DNA from: Notospermus geniculatus
Taxonomy: Eukaryota; Nemertea; Pilidiophora; Heteronemertea; Lineidae
NCBI GenBank assembly: GCA_002633025.1
Contig: NMRB01000521.1
Coordinates: forward strand, 91,300-155,299
Reading direction: 5' to 3'
DNA: 64,000 bases
The notes below the pieces were generated by a model. It had not been told where the DNA came from. It searched no databases and saw only the letters and a program-made list of their open reading frames with translations. Positions 9,700-20,625 of the stretch are shown here, in pieces (the first letter of the stretch is position 1; each line of letters starts with the position of its first letter). The translations under genes and the position numbers were made by a program.

Positions 9700-12335
9700 A
9701 TCATGGCGAGATTTGATATGCAAATTTGATAACATGATACAAGTCAGAACCTGGTGATGGTAAGAGCCTAAAGCCTACACCTAGGTTATCAAGGGTGGCC
9801 TTTCAGATTACGCAATGACTTTGAAGTTCAGAGGTCAACGTCAAGGTCAAACAGTTCTAAAATGCAAATCTGCCCAGAATTTCAGGAAAAAACTAATCAG
9901 AAGCCTGCATTAACTATCTCTTATAGGTTTAATCAAGGATGCCTGTTTCATTTACGCAGTAGGCCTACTTCTCAAGGTCAGAGGTCAAGGTCACAGTCAA
10001 CCGTCACTGATAATATAAGTCAGAACCTGCTGATGGTGGCAGATTACGGATTGACCTTTAAGGTCAGAGGTCAAGCTCAAGGTCAAACAGTTCTAAAATG
10101 TAAATCTCATATTGGTTTAATTCAAGATGCCTGTTCCAGAAACGCAATACTTCTCAAGGTCAGAGATCAAGGTCGCAGTCAACCAGCTCTAGAGTAGTGA
10201 ACTTCTCATACGTTCGTTAGTCGTACATTGGCCACGGTCTTCAGGATCGGAAACCACAATGATATCTCTCCGATGTCCTGTTCTTGTATTTAAAATGTGT
10301 AAATTTCCATTCAACATCTTAAAAATTTTATTGCTCAAGATATTTAGATTATAACAGTCTGAAAAGTATTGATCAAGATGTTTATATTCATCTTTAAAAC
10401 GAATTTCTGCAACTTGAATACATTCTTGTCAACCCTGAATAAAGGGCGATGACATGCAAAATCGACAAACCTCGGAAATGGCTGAACCATTCGGAACGAA
10501 ATTCACAGGGTAGTTCACTTTTGTCAAGCGATTGAAAACTACCACAATAGAGAGCTTGAGAACTGCTACTTATCCTTAAACCGAAACGTATACGCATCCA
10601 CGTTTGCGTTCTGACGGATCTTTAATTCATTTGAGAAAGCACCACGTATACGGATGCGGACACGTAAACCTAGATACAAGACGATCACTGATTGGGCTAA
10701 ATACAGGGATCCACCAATGGCCGGGATTCTTACAGCAAATAAAAACACAATCTCCTACGGAGAGGTCAGGCGGTTTCACCCGTCTTTACTGACTCTGCCA
10801 CCAGGTCCGGACTATTTCTGATAGTAGATTTCAATACATGCCAAATGGAATTCAAGTATTTCATGGGTGCATGCACAAAACGCTTCGTCGAGCTACTTTT
10901 ATCTGATTGGTTCACACTTTGGGTTGCGTGTAATGTAGGACCCTGGTACCGGTACGCAATACTGCTACCAGGGGTCGTGGTGTACAGTGGGTGATCAGAA
11001 TGCGTCACGACCTATACTTAACAAGCAGTTATACATGTAAATGGATTTGACAGAAATAAAATTCAGTTTCTGCGATACCCAACAACGTTGGGGAATTTGA
11101 CATCGCTTTTTCAGGAGCCTAAAGTTTTGGGAAGGCGTCGATACACTTTTCACTCTGTTTTGTAAATATAAAATTGCAGAAATCAGTGTTTTTGTGCTGA
11201 CAGACCGACAATATAACTGCTAAACCCGTTGCGTTCTCGGTGAGCGCCCGGATCGAATGCAAGCGGGTTACGTCAGCAGCCTTCACACATACTGGCGACG
11301 TATTATGTAAAAATGGGTCGATCAGGCTAGGTTTATTGTAGGCGGTTTCTACTGAGCGCCGTATTCACGAACTTATCTATTGTGGGAAATGTAGCTCAAC
11401 GTATCGGAAATTTACTCAACCACAAAATTGATGACGTATTTGGCTTAATCAATCCGTTTCAGGATCGGGATAAGGATAAGTAGGCGGTTCTCAACCTCAC
11501 TAATAATTAATCTTGACTGACCCTAATCTATAGAACTAAAACAATGCGTATTTTTAAGTGCCCAGAAATATAAGAATTACCGGTAACCATGATATGAAGC
11601 TGTAACTTCACTCAAACTTCAGGACAGCACCACAGATAAGTCCCGATGAGAGGTGTATAATTTATTTTCATTATACTGGGAGAAAAAAGAAAACAAGAGA
11701 AGGACATTGGAGGGATGTCAATGGTTTCCGATGAGAAGTTTACTACTCGGGAGCTGGTTAACTGTGACCTGACATCTGACCTTGAGAAGTATTGCGTAAC
11801 TGGAACAGGGATTCTTGATTAAATCTATAGGAGATGGTTAATACAGGCTTCTATTTAGGTTTCGCCTAAAATTCTGAGCAGATTTGCGTTTTAGAACTGT
11901 CTGACCTTGACCTTGACCTCTGACCTTAAAGGTCAGTGCGTAATCCGAAAGGTCACTCTTGATAACCTACGTTTAGGTGAAAGGCTTAGGTCGAACCTAT
12001 CTCATGTTATTGTGACGGTTGACTGCGACCTTGACTTCTGACCTTGAGAAGTATTGTGAAACTGGAACAGGCATCCTTGATTAAACCTATGGGAGATGGT
12101 TGATGCATGCTTCTAATTACACGTACCGGTAGTTTTCTCCTGAAATTCTGAGCAGATTTAGAATTTAGAACTGTTTGACCTTGACCTTCTATGGTCATTG
12201 CGTAATCTGAAAGCTCATCCTTGATAACCTAGGTGTAGGTGACGGTTGTAGGCGTTTACCATCACCAGGTTCTGACTTATGTGAGGTTATCAAATTTGCC
12301 TATCAAATCTCGCCATGATAACAGCAAATATCATG
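9700..12335. mobile_element. 2.6-kb non-autonomous element with long inverted ends rich in AGGTCA sites
   Basis: The left end (9700: ATGGCGAGATTTGATA ... GTCAGAACCTGGTGATGG) is complementary to the right end (CCATCACCAGGTTCTGAC ... AAATCTCGCCAT near 12255-12320). Each terminal region has two diverged units of about 220-260 bp (about 9740-9960 and 10000-10190 left; about 11755-12005 and 12006-12270 right). Every unit carries clustered AGGTCA direct repeats such as AAGGTCAGAGGTCAAGGTCA. The interior (about 10200-11740) has no long ORF. It includes an embedded dispersed repeat at 10797. Confidence 0.65.
10797..10960 (+). repeat. Dispersed repeat, copy 2
   Basis: Diverged copy of 7905-8090, same orientation, inside the 2.6-kb element. 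The shared landmarks are CAGGTCCGGACTATTTC and CTACTTTTATCTGATTGG. Confidence 0.6.
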
Positions 12336-12920
12336 CGACCGAGCAGGCGCAAACTGAAAATTTCAGTTGCAATAACATCCTTGGATGAGCTGTGATGTTG
12401 CGGTACCAGTTTCACATCGCTTACTGTGCCAGATCTCCGGATGTGTTAAAATATCAAATTTGATATAACAATATCATTATGATGATCAATATCATTTGGC
12501 CTGGAAAATAAATTTGTTGATGCCAGTATCTTGCCAAGGGCCATAAACATAAGGGAAGTAACTTGTTGTTACTAGTACTCTACCTGCCCTCGGAGACAAG
12601 TTATTCAGGAAACTAAAGAGCCATAGAAATTTTGAAAACCTATAAAAAAGTAAAAAAAGTGAAAAGTGAAAAATCACACAAAAATGAGGTCAGACGGAGT
12701 TGAAATGTTTGAAAATCGGCCAAAACTGCTATTTTGTTAAACATCCAAAACCTCCGATCTGGATCCCTTCAATTCCCTTTTTCTACTTCCAATCAACACT
12801 ATCACTTCTTTTATCAACATGTTACTTACTAAAGTATTGTCAGACTAACTTTACTTTTTTCACTCCATACACTTGATCAACAACCAACAAACACTGCCAC
12901 CAAAAACAAAAAAAATCGTT
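12336..12920. other. Intergenic, no gene seen
   Basis: AT-rich, with ATATCA-rich sequence near 12450-12500. I see no supported feature. Confidence 0.4.
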
Positions 12921-13163
12921 TAAAGCCTCACTGTATTGAATTCAGAAAGTGCTTACGTCCTCCGACGTTAGTGCAGTGTAAAATGTTCTATGCTCTATCT
13001 GAATACATTAGAGTTTTTTCAATGTGTGCTGAAACCTATGGCTTGATTCTTTGAAGTACGTATCAGGCAAGTATTTTGGGGACCTTCAAAAGGCTATGAG
13101 ACCTATACCTGCACTCTCCTAACACTTTGAAAATACCGTAAAATTCAATACAGTGAGGCTTTA
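12921..13163. mobile_element. 243-bp MITE with TA target site
   Basis: Perfect inverted ends of 22 bp, TAAAGCCTCACTGTATTGAA..., at 12921 and 13163. The outermost TA on each side can serve as the target duplication, as in mariner-type elements. It has no ORF and abuts the 3' end of the gene at 13187. Confidence 0.75.
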
Positions 13164-13186
13164 CAACCTTGTCACCCCAAATTTAC

Positions 13187-14161
13187 TCATGATGGACGAT
13201 GGTAGAGGAAAATTTCATCACATTCTTCACTTATGTAGACATCGGCTGATGTTATGTTTTCGACGATGTTCTGCCGCGACGATCGAGGATTCAAAGTACA
13301 TGTAAAGTGTAACACGGAACCATCAAACGGATGAATCCAGAAATGTTTTAAACGTGTGTCCTCACAGTGCGGACGAAATAGGCACCTGACCTCTTCAAAT
13401 ATTACACCAGATCTTTTCTGGACAAGTGGATTTTTAGGTAATGGGATGAAGAAAAGGGAACGTGGTCCCGGTGTGCAAAATATATATATCATATCACCCC
13501 AGGGGTCGCATTCAATACGGACACGCCGACAATATTTGAGCGCACTAGCTGATTTTACGAAGTGTTTTGCAGGTCTGTAGTCAAATTCTTTACGATAGGC
13601 TATGATATGAGGGTATTTGATTGTGTAGAGATTGCTGTTCAAAATACTAAAGCCTGGTAAAACCTTTAGAGTGGTACCGTTGCTGAGGAAGATTTCCAAT
13701 TGGCCATTCCTTATTATTTCTCCGGTTTCGTACACGGTTACGTAATAATGGTTAGATGTTAAACACTGAAGAATAAATATCTTTCCATATATTCCAAAGT
13801 CAAATTGTGTCCTTGTAGCTTGATAGCAGAAGTCGGTTTTTGGTAATAAAACTCTTCCCTCAAACTTCCCACTAGTTGTGTTGAAGAGATCGATTGTTTC
13901 GCCGAGTCCCCCTGGTCGGTATTTTGAACAACATGCAAGGTATGATTTATATACACGGTTTATCAGGCATCTTTTGCTGGCTACTTCCGACCTGTGGATG
14001 ATTCGATAGCATCTTTTACACAATTGGTACTGTTGAACTTCGTAGTAAGGACGTTCGTTAGGAATTTTAATGACGATGACACTTGCAGTACATCTATTGA
14101 AAAACCACACATCCAATTTGACTGTAAGCAAGTGAGGTATTAGGCAAATTCTCCCATTCAA
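13187..14161 (-). CDS. Orphan intronless protein, family member 2 (about 324 aa)
   Basis: Function unknown. It is a long single open frame that aligns with member 1: IPHLLTVKLDVWFF near residue 8-21, RVYKSYLACCSKYRPGG at 69-85, TSGKFEG at 96-102, DMIYIFCTPGPRSLFF in the third quarter and IHPFDGSVLHF at 276-286. Predicted as a globular, beta-rich protein by pattern only. The frame has no ATG near its 5' end: it opens after a TAG and the first usable codon is TTG 14161. Either a short upstream exon supplies the start or the start has been lost. The next internal Met is far downstream. It is Cys-rich in the first 120 residues (about 10 Cys), unlike members 1 and 3. Confidence 0.65.
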   Translation of the reverse strand: MNGRICLIPHLLTVKLDVWFFNRCTASVIVIKIPNERPYYEVQQYQLCKRCYRIIHRSEVASKRCLINRVYKSYLACCSKYRPGGLGETIDLFNTTSGKFEGRVLLPKTDFCYQATRTQFDFGIYGKIFILQCLTSNHYYVTVYETGEIIRNGQLEIFLSNGTTLKVLPGFSILNSNLYTIKYPHIIAYRKEFDYRPAKHFVKSASALKYCRRVRIECDPWGDMIYIFCTPGPRSLFFIPLPKNPLVQKRSGVIFEEVRCLFRPHCEDTRLKHFWIHPFDGSVLHFTCTLNPRSSRQNIVENITSADVYISEECDEIFLYHRPS

Positions 14162-15345
14162 GACAAAACGCAGCCGAGAGGACTAGGTACCGGTATGTAT
14201 GAAGGAAAATGCTCATTAAAACTACTATTAATACCCTGGGTTACACGAGAACGGTTCGGCCCGGCTGAAGCCAGCTCAGCGAGTGGCTGTGTGCTGACAA
14301 CACGAAGACGGATCGAACGGGACCGGTCTCGAGTCAGCTGAGGCCACTTATTTTTTATTTTATTTATTCAATTTATTTATAGTGGATGCCGCGGTAAGAA
14401 TTACCATTATGGCTATCCACTACGTACAATAACATTACAAGTGTAGTTTATATCTATTAAGTTCAGCTTTAAACTAGGCCCCCTATCACACAGCACTTCG
14501 AAACGACTTCATTGCTGGCCTTGGCCAGCTCTTGTTGTACAGTGCCGACTGCCTCGGCAGTGTCACTTTTTAGCGTAACAGAAGGCGTCGATATCAATAT
14601 TACAGGAACATGTGCCGTGTATAATCTGGTGCCAGAACGTAGAATTTGAGGTACCGGTACCAATGCTGTGGCCTATATTGCATTCGCGCACGCAGATTGC
14701 CACGTCCAACACCTACAGATTTACATTCGGCTTCAGATTGTTTATTCAGACCTGCTACACGGTTGACTGTATGGGTGCGCCGGCTGTGAGGCGAGGTAGA
14801 TAGATAATTTGAAGCTTCATAACCCTTTCATGACCCTTTTGTACGTTTAAGGCGGGGGACTACCTATGCCGACTTTATTGACGCTCTTTGAAAACAAGCG
14901 TCCTAACATATTCATGACAAAAAGTAACCAACTGATTTCAACGAAATGATATAGCTACAACCTTTATGCTCCCGTTCTGTGAAAGAATTGTTCATTTTGA
15001 CCAATTACGATGGAGTTAATTAAGTTATAACAAGTTGTCAAAATTTGAGTTCGCAAACAATTTTGCAGACTTGGGATGCGACACATCAGTTTGGCACATA
15101 GTCTGTAACATACAGGCCTGATGCCTGCAGGGCCTAACGATCCGTTTTTTAAGAAAGTACTTTTCATTTAATTGGTATAAACTAATTAATGCCAAAAAGA
15201 GGCTCGATTTACAGTTTTTGAAATATTTCATATTCCCGACCAACAGTAATTTTCAGCCCTTTTTAGCAATGATCCTACTGCATGTTCTCTGCCGAAAGAG
15301 ACGCAGGTACCAAATTCCATCGTCGGAGCGATCAGCACGATTCGG
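14162..15345. other. Intergenic, no gene seen
   Basis: A short dyad GTGGATGCC...GGCTATCCAC is at about 14383-14421. Otherwise I see only scattered short ORFs without motifs. Confidence 0.4.
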
Positions 15346-15476
15346 CGGGAACTCCCAAGCTGGGTAAAGTTAAGGATCCTTATGTTTACCCAGGATGATC
15401 CTGGGTAAAGAAAATGATTACCCAGGATAATCCTGGGTAAACATAAGGTATACCCAGGACGACATTGACCCATTCA
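15346..15476 (+). repeat. ACCCAGGA-palindrome dispersed repeat, copy 1
   Basis: About 130 bp with repeated TTACCCAGGAT/ATCCTGGGTAA palindromes and ending GACATTGACCCATTC. A near-identical direct copy is at 18991-19125, and related sequence occurs at 46386-46771. Confidence 0.75.
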
Positions 15477-15569
15477 GCGCTACTATATACCCGTACGGTG
15501 ACACAAACTACACAGACGATTCCTGTCCTTTACAGACCAATGCCAGCGCTGCACCTGTCTTCTCTGATT

Positions 15570-16018
15570 GCAACAGCTCAGCCACTTCAGGCCACTTCTT
15601 TTTGAATCACCATCTGAGAGTTATGTCACGTAGCTCTATAGCTCGCAAACCACCCCTGGCAACGCTTCAAATGCTGCAACATATCTGCAGTAAGAGCCCA
15701 GAATGGACTGTTCCTCTCATCTATCCAGAGGGGATGCTCTTCCCACGCATATTCTGGGCTGTGGATAACAATTCAGTTTTAGGAGCACTGCCATCTGTCC
15801 TCTAAGCAATGTCATAGGTCAGAATTCTGTGAAGGATGTACCATCACTCAAAAACCACTTCATCACCGCATGTTGGATGGTACATTACTAACCTCTCATG
15901 ACATACCTTGCTCTCCTGAACTGCGACCTCAACCGCAACTCCGCCGTTATTGCATGCAACAGAGGTTTAGAAGCACTTACACGAGATGCACAAAAACTGT
16001 CCCCAGATGGACATGAGA
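15570..16018 (+). pseudogene. Decayed transposon-type ORF
   Basis: The plus-strand frame reads ...LATLQMLQHICSKSPEW and then YPEGMLFPRIFW...GALPSVL before a stop at about 15803. The phrase YPEGMLFP-x-IFW followed by GALP recalls a protein type I associate with repetitive genes of marine invertebrates, but I cannot name its family. After the stop, a shifted frame resumes with TYLALLNCDLNRNSAV...GLEALTRDAQKL to a possible donor CAG|GTATTA at about 16026. The frame breaks make it a pseudogene. A MITE begins immediately after that donor. Confidence 0.5.
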
Positions 16019-16030
16019 ATATCCAGGTAT

Positions 16031-16750
16031 TAAAGTGGTCCTAAACCGCCGGGGCGAGCGAGACAGCCTCGTTTTCATTTTCCCGCGCTACGCCAGTATG
16101 AATGAGCGCCTGTCAATCATCACGTCACGTGATTACTATGGAATTTACTACGCGATCACTGATTGGGCAAGTTCTGATAATTGACAGCTGTGTGATAGCT
16201 GATTGTCAAAACAACATGGATGCAACCAGTTCACGGAGTCGAGATTTCTCCTCGATTTCGGGGAGTTTTAGAGGATATATTCACGCCTAAGAGTGTTCAA
16301 TCCGACACGAGTGACACCATTGATGACGATGTCGGCCGGTACATGCATGTATGCCAGGCAAGTTGGTCTTTTCTTGGAAGAAACCACAGAATTCGCTGAC
16401 GTTACACCGGCACGGCGGCGAGTTCCGCAGTCCGGCATTATGTTAATGATGCCATACACACAAACAACCTCCTCATCGTCTTAAAACTGAGTTCTTTCTT
16501 TATTATGAGCCACTTCGATAATGTCTCTGGACAATCCACAGCCGCTGGTCGGCATTTGCTACCTTTTTAGGCCGCCCTTTCCCTTCTTTCACTTCTCGCT
16601 TCGGCATCCTGTCTGCTGCGGTTTGCAACTCAGTGAAGGTAGCGTACTGCGCATGCTCAGAAGCCAGGAGCGGAAATCGGAAGTTCCATTTTCGTGGGCG
16701 GTGAAAATGATCGGGTGCCAACTTTTGCTTGGCGGTTTAGGACCACTTTA
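16031..16750. mobile_element. 720-bp TA-flanked inverted-repeat element
   Basis: Ends AAAGTGGTCCTAAACCGCC (left) and its complement GGCGGTTTAGGACCACTTT (right) are inverted, and TA borders both. The interior contains a 59-codon ORF from about 16218 (ending ...WSFLGRNHRIR) and a minus-strand ORF 16503-16721. Neither is recognised. Confidence 0.8.
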
Positions 16751-16979
16751 AACATTTTTTTATAATCTCTTACACTGCTGCAGTGAGTAAAGTAGTTAGA
16801 CTGGTGATAATCTGTTGAGTACCGTATTGTTTTTTACTGGGTAGCAAATGCAAAAATAGTTTTAGATTGATAATGCTGCGAGTGAATTGTGAACACAAAA
16901 CCAACTGGCAGGCTGTCTCACAACATGGTGTACATTCTGTACGCGGGTGAATGGATGAGTTTCTTTTTTTCATTTCCAG

Positions 16980-17155
16980 ATCACGAAATGTGATTCCAGT
17001 GAGTCGCATGAATGCTGGTCCTGTTCTCTTCCCGCCAAGACTGCCACCAGACGTATTTGATGAACTTCACTACCTCCCTGACCCTGTCTTACTGAAACCA
17101 AGGACAAGTACAAGATGTTTGATCAAGTGTATGGAAGAAATTGATCTTGATATTC
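16980..17155 (+). pseudogene. Fragment of a transposase-like gene of the 35-39 kb type
   Basis: After a good acceptor (TTTTTTTCATTTCCAG, to 16980), one frame reads ITKCDSSESHECWSCS. Another frame continues PPRLPPDVFDELHYLPDP, and a third continues KDKYKMFDQVYG. The same three blocks occur in order in the gene at 35464-39506 (KKCDDPEC, PPRLPKDVFDDLKFLPDP, ERYVPFDRLYG). Two frameshifts separate them here, and the intron between the last two blocks is absent. This is a dead copy. Confidence 0.65.
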
Positions 17156-17750
17156 TATAAACGCGTGAACAGTAGGCCTACAATTTGCCGAAAATCAAAA
17201 CACAGCACAGGAATTGCCTCTTCTGGTGATTTTGATTAGTTTAACATCAGATTTAAAGCTTTTTATTTCTCTTGAATGTACTCATGTAGGGATCAGATAC
17301 GTCTCTCAAAAAACCTCACACACTTGGCCCAGTGAAGTAAACACATGTACAACTTTAACGTCGTTTGGTGTTTGCTGACGATGACAACTTATGACAAAAG
17401 AAAATGCTGGAGAGAATGTGGACGGCATCTTGACGAAATTTGCGTCCTCCTCCAATGCAGTACATGTAAAAGTTGATGCCGAAATTCCAATACCAGAACC
17501 GATCTACACAGAGAAACTGTAGCAGGAACCGTAATGACCAGTACCTAGGGGAGCAAAAGAATGAAACTTTACTATTATTCCAGAGAAAGAAGAGAAAATA
17601 TTTATTTCCTAGTGAAGCACTTCCTGGCAAAGGGAACAAACAGTATTCTCTTTTGAGAATTATGACCAACAGCTTATGATACTATGGCGAAATACCAATC
17701 TCGTCCCGATTTAGGTCGCATCACAAGATGTATACCATTGACCTACATCA
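17156..17750. other. Region before gap, weak coding trace only
   Basis: A plus-strand open stretch at about 17398-17520 (ending PIPEPIYTEKL) could be another decayed transposon exon. Evidence is too thin to call it. Confidence 0.3.
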
Positions 17751-18747
17751 NNNNNNNNNNNNNNNNNNNNNNNNNNNNNNNNNNNNNNNNNNNNNNNNNN
17801 NNNNNNNNNNNNNNNNNNNNNNNNNNNNNNNNNNNNNNNNNNNNNNNNNNNNNNNNNNNNNNNNNNNNNNNNNNNNNNNNNNNNNNNNNNNNNNNNNNNN
17901 NNNNNNNNNNNNNNNNNNNNNNNNNNNNNNNNNNNNNNNNNNNNNNNNNNNNNNNNNNNNNNNNNNNNNNNNNNNNNNNNNNNNNNNNNNNNNNNNNNNN
18001 NNNNNNNNNNNNNNNNNNNNNNNNNNNNNNNNNNNNNNNNNNNNNNNNNNNNNNNNNNNNNNNNNNNNNNNNNNNNNNNNNNNNNNNNNNNNNNNNNNNN
18101 NNNNNNNNNNNNNNNNNNNNNNNNNNNNNNNNNNNNNNNNNNNNNNNNNNNNNNNNNNNNNNNNNNNNNNNNNNNNNNNNNNNNNNNNNNNNNNNNNNNN
18201 NNNNNNNNNNNNNNNNNNNNNNNNNNNNNNNNNNNNNNNNNNNNNNNNNNNNNNNNNNNNNNNNNNNNNNNNNNNNNNNNNNNNNNNNNNNNNNNNNNNN
18301 NNNNNNNNNNNNNNNNNNNNNNNNNNNNNNNNNNNNNNNNNNNNNNNNNNNNNNNNNNNNNNNNNNNNNNNNNNNNNNNNNNNNNNNNNNNNNNNNNNNN
18401 NNNNNNNNNNNNNNNNNNNNNNNNNNNNNNNNNNNNNNNNNNNNNNNNNNNNNNNNNNNNNNNNNNNNNNNNNNNNNNNNNNNNNNNNNNNNNNNNNNNN
18501 NNNNNNNNNNNNNNNNNNNNNNNNNNNNNNNNNNNNNNNNNNNNNNNNNNNNNNNNNNNNNNNNNNNNNNNNNNNNNNNNNNNNNNNNNNNNNNNNNNNN
18601 NNNNNNNNNNNNNNNNNNNNNNNNNNNNNNNNNNNNNNNNNNNNNNNNNNNNNNNNNNNNNNNNNNNNNNNNNNNNNNNNNNNNNNNNNNNNNNNNNNNN
18701 NNNNNNNNNNNNNNNNNNNNNNNNNNNNNNNNNNNNNNNNNNNNNNN
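17751..18747. other. Assembly gap (997 N)
   Basis: Run of N. All long frames crossing it are meaningless. Confidence 1.
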
Positions 18748-18990
18748 TGTGCATTTCGTCATTTTCATGAGTTTACTTTTTGCAGAACACGCAGTACGAT
18801 CATAACTCGAAAGGGCTGAAAATTACCGCTATACCTGCTCCGGGGTGTGGAATAGGGAGAAAAGACCAATCCCTACAACTTTTCAAAAGGGACCGATAGT
18901 AAATTCTCAAGGACTTAGGAGCTACAGGCCTAGTTCGAGGCCACCCTTCATTTCATGATTTACGCTGAATATCAACCTCACTACACCACT

Positions 18991-19125
18991 CGGGAACTCC
19001 AATCTGGGTAAAGTTAAGGATCCTTATGTTTACCCAGGGCCGTCCTGGGTAAAGAAAAGGATTACCCAGGATGATCCTGGGTAAACATAAGGTATATCCA
19101 GGACGACATTGACCCATTCGGCTAT
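18991..19125 (+). repeat. ACCCAGGA-palindrome dispersed repeat, copy 2
   Basis: Direct copy of 15346-15476, including the shared start CGGGAACTCC and the shared end GACATTGACCCATTC. Confidence 0.75.
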
Positions 19126-19580
19126 AGTAGCAGGGTCAGAAGCATCGGCGTTGTCATGAGGCAACGTTTCATCCGAGAAAATCACATCGTAGTTGACATC
19201 AATCATGTCAATAGGATCATCATCGTCACCGTCATTGTCATTGTACACGTTGTTGTCCCCAGTTGTTGTGGAGGTGTGGCTTGCATGGTGTACCGCAGAC
19301 GTTTGTGGATTAGGGCCATAATTACCCACTGAGAATGTAGCTTGCACAGCCTCTTGGGCATGTTGGGTGTCATGTTTGAAATGAGCATCGCACAGGCCAA
19401 CAGGACAGTGATTACCCAGGTAACCTTGTGGACACGACCATTGCGCAGGGGCACTGCTGTTCGGTGCTGAGCATTTATGATGTGAGCTTTGCCGTTGTCG
19501 AATGAGCAGTTGGTCATGTACTATACAGTATGCTTGGCACTGACCACAGCATCGAGTCATCATAGCACGTTGAGCTGGTT
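19126..19580 (-). CDS. Acidic ORF fragment, uncertain
   Basis: The minus-strand frame has a Cys/His-rich stretch (MMTRCCGQCQAYC ... CPVGLCDAHF) followed by a very acidic tail (DNDGDDDDPIDMIDVNYD). This composition resembles N-terminal linkers of transposon proteins. It runs into the repeat at 18991-19125, so its end is not original. The opposite strand just downstream encodes a transposase, so this could also be a chance frame. Confidence 0.3.
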
Positions 19581-19678
19581 GCAATCTGTAATCTGTCCGT
19601 ATGTAGATCAGCAAATTTTGAGTGCCAAAGATACCGTTCTGTGGAATCGTACCATCAGTGCTGTACGTGTGAAAGGTA

Positions 19679-20554
19679 TTGGTATGTTCAAACCATTTCG
19701 CCATGATGTGGAAATGGTCACCAATTGTTCGCAAAGGGCTGTTATTATTCCAGGACAGTGCAATGAGACATAGGCCCTGGCTGAAAGGGTATATTGTTAT
19801 GTTACAGTCCCGAATAAGCAACAACTCTACTAGGATCCATTCGCACGACAACAATGCCTCTGTCACCAAGTTTGTTCGCGAACAACGGCAGCCAACCCGT
19901 AATGGCAATGACACATGGCACACGTGCAAAGGTGTTGCAAGGGAGATGGCCAAAATCACTAAGGGGAAAAAATCACAGGGGGGAAAAACATGGCACCCTG
20001 AACTCACAGACAAAGCTGGTTCGATAAAGACACATATCTACTGGTCGATGAAAACTTGCAATGATTCTGCTGAACAGTTACGCGCCAATATCGATGGTAT
20101 CATCCCCCATTACAAAAATGATCATACCAATTGCCACCCTGATTCCAGATGTCGTTCTGATCCTGGATACGAACCCAGCAAAGTGCCTCTGACTGATCCA
20201 GTGGCTGAGCAACTTTTATCAAAATTTCTCAAGTCCCTTCCTATGTACAAAAATGCAGATTACTACAGGGCCTGCAAGGACACCCATTATGTTGAATCAT
20301 TCAACAATGCCATTCTGATATACCAGGACAAGAGAATCGGAGGCATTTTGTTCAAACGATATAGGATGAACACAGAACTTGCCATCCTGGACTGGAATGA
20401 ACATGTGGACCGTCCAAGGAGCTCAGCTTCCCACACTGAGGAAGCTGAACATCCAAGGAGACAAGTAGGCAGGCCAGTCCACACCAAAAAGCAATACACC
20501 TTCAGGCAAAAGTTATGGGAGAGATGGATGGGCAGCATCCACCCACAGAATTAG
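19679..20554 (+). CDS. Transposase-like protein, N-terminally truncated
   Basis: An open frame of 291 codons. Recognisable sequence starts near 19800, and the upstream part may be chance. Landmarks in order: HDNNASVTKFV...DTWHTCKGVAREM, LTDKAGSIKTHIYWSMKTC, IIPHYKNDHTNCHPDSRC, YYRACKDTHYVESFNNA and KRYRMNTELAILDWNEH. The order (D-x-W-H, then LTDK...S-K-H-x-YW, an H/C cluster, VESFNN, LA-x-x-DWNE) matches an uncharacterised transposase type widespread in aquatic animal genomes. It presumably catalyses cut-and-paste movement with an RNase-H-fold core. The N-terminal zinc-finger part expected for such proteins is not in frame. It is followed after about 70 bp by an ORF that looks like its partner. 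Confidence 0.6.
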   Translation: MVCSNHFAMMWKWSPIVRKGLLLFQDSAMRHRPWLKGYIVMLQSRISNNSTRIHSHDNNASVTKFVREQRQPTRNGNDTWHTCKGVAREMAKITKGKKSQGGKTWHPELTDKAGSIKTHIYWSMKTCNDSAEQLRANIDGIIPHYKNDHTNCHPDSRCRSDPGYEPSKVPLTDPVAEQLLSKFLKSLPMYKNADYYRACKDTHYVESFNNAILIYQDKRIGGILFKRYRMNTELAILDWNEHVDRPRSSASHTEEAEHPRRQVGRPVHTKKQYTFRQKLWERWMGSIHPQN

Positions 20555-20625
20555 AAAAGACTATACGACCTATTTAGCTGTTTCCTGTCAGATTCATGAA
20601 AAAGGCAACTCTTGGCTAGTCAGTG

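Noticed and set aside
16503-16721. 72-codon minus ORF in the TA-flanked element
   Set aside because: Basic and plausible-looking but no motif; overlapped by a plus ORF of similar length.
17684-18819. Long ORFs across the gap
   Set aside because: Composed almost entirely of N; no coding evidence.
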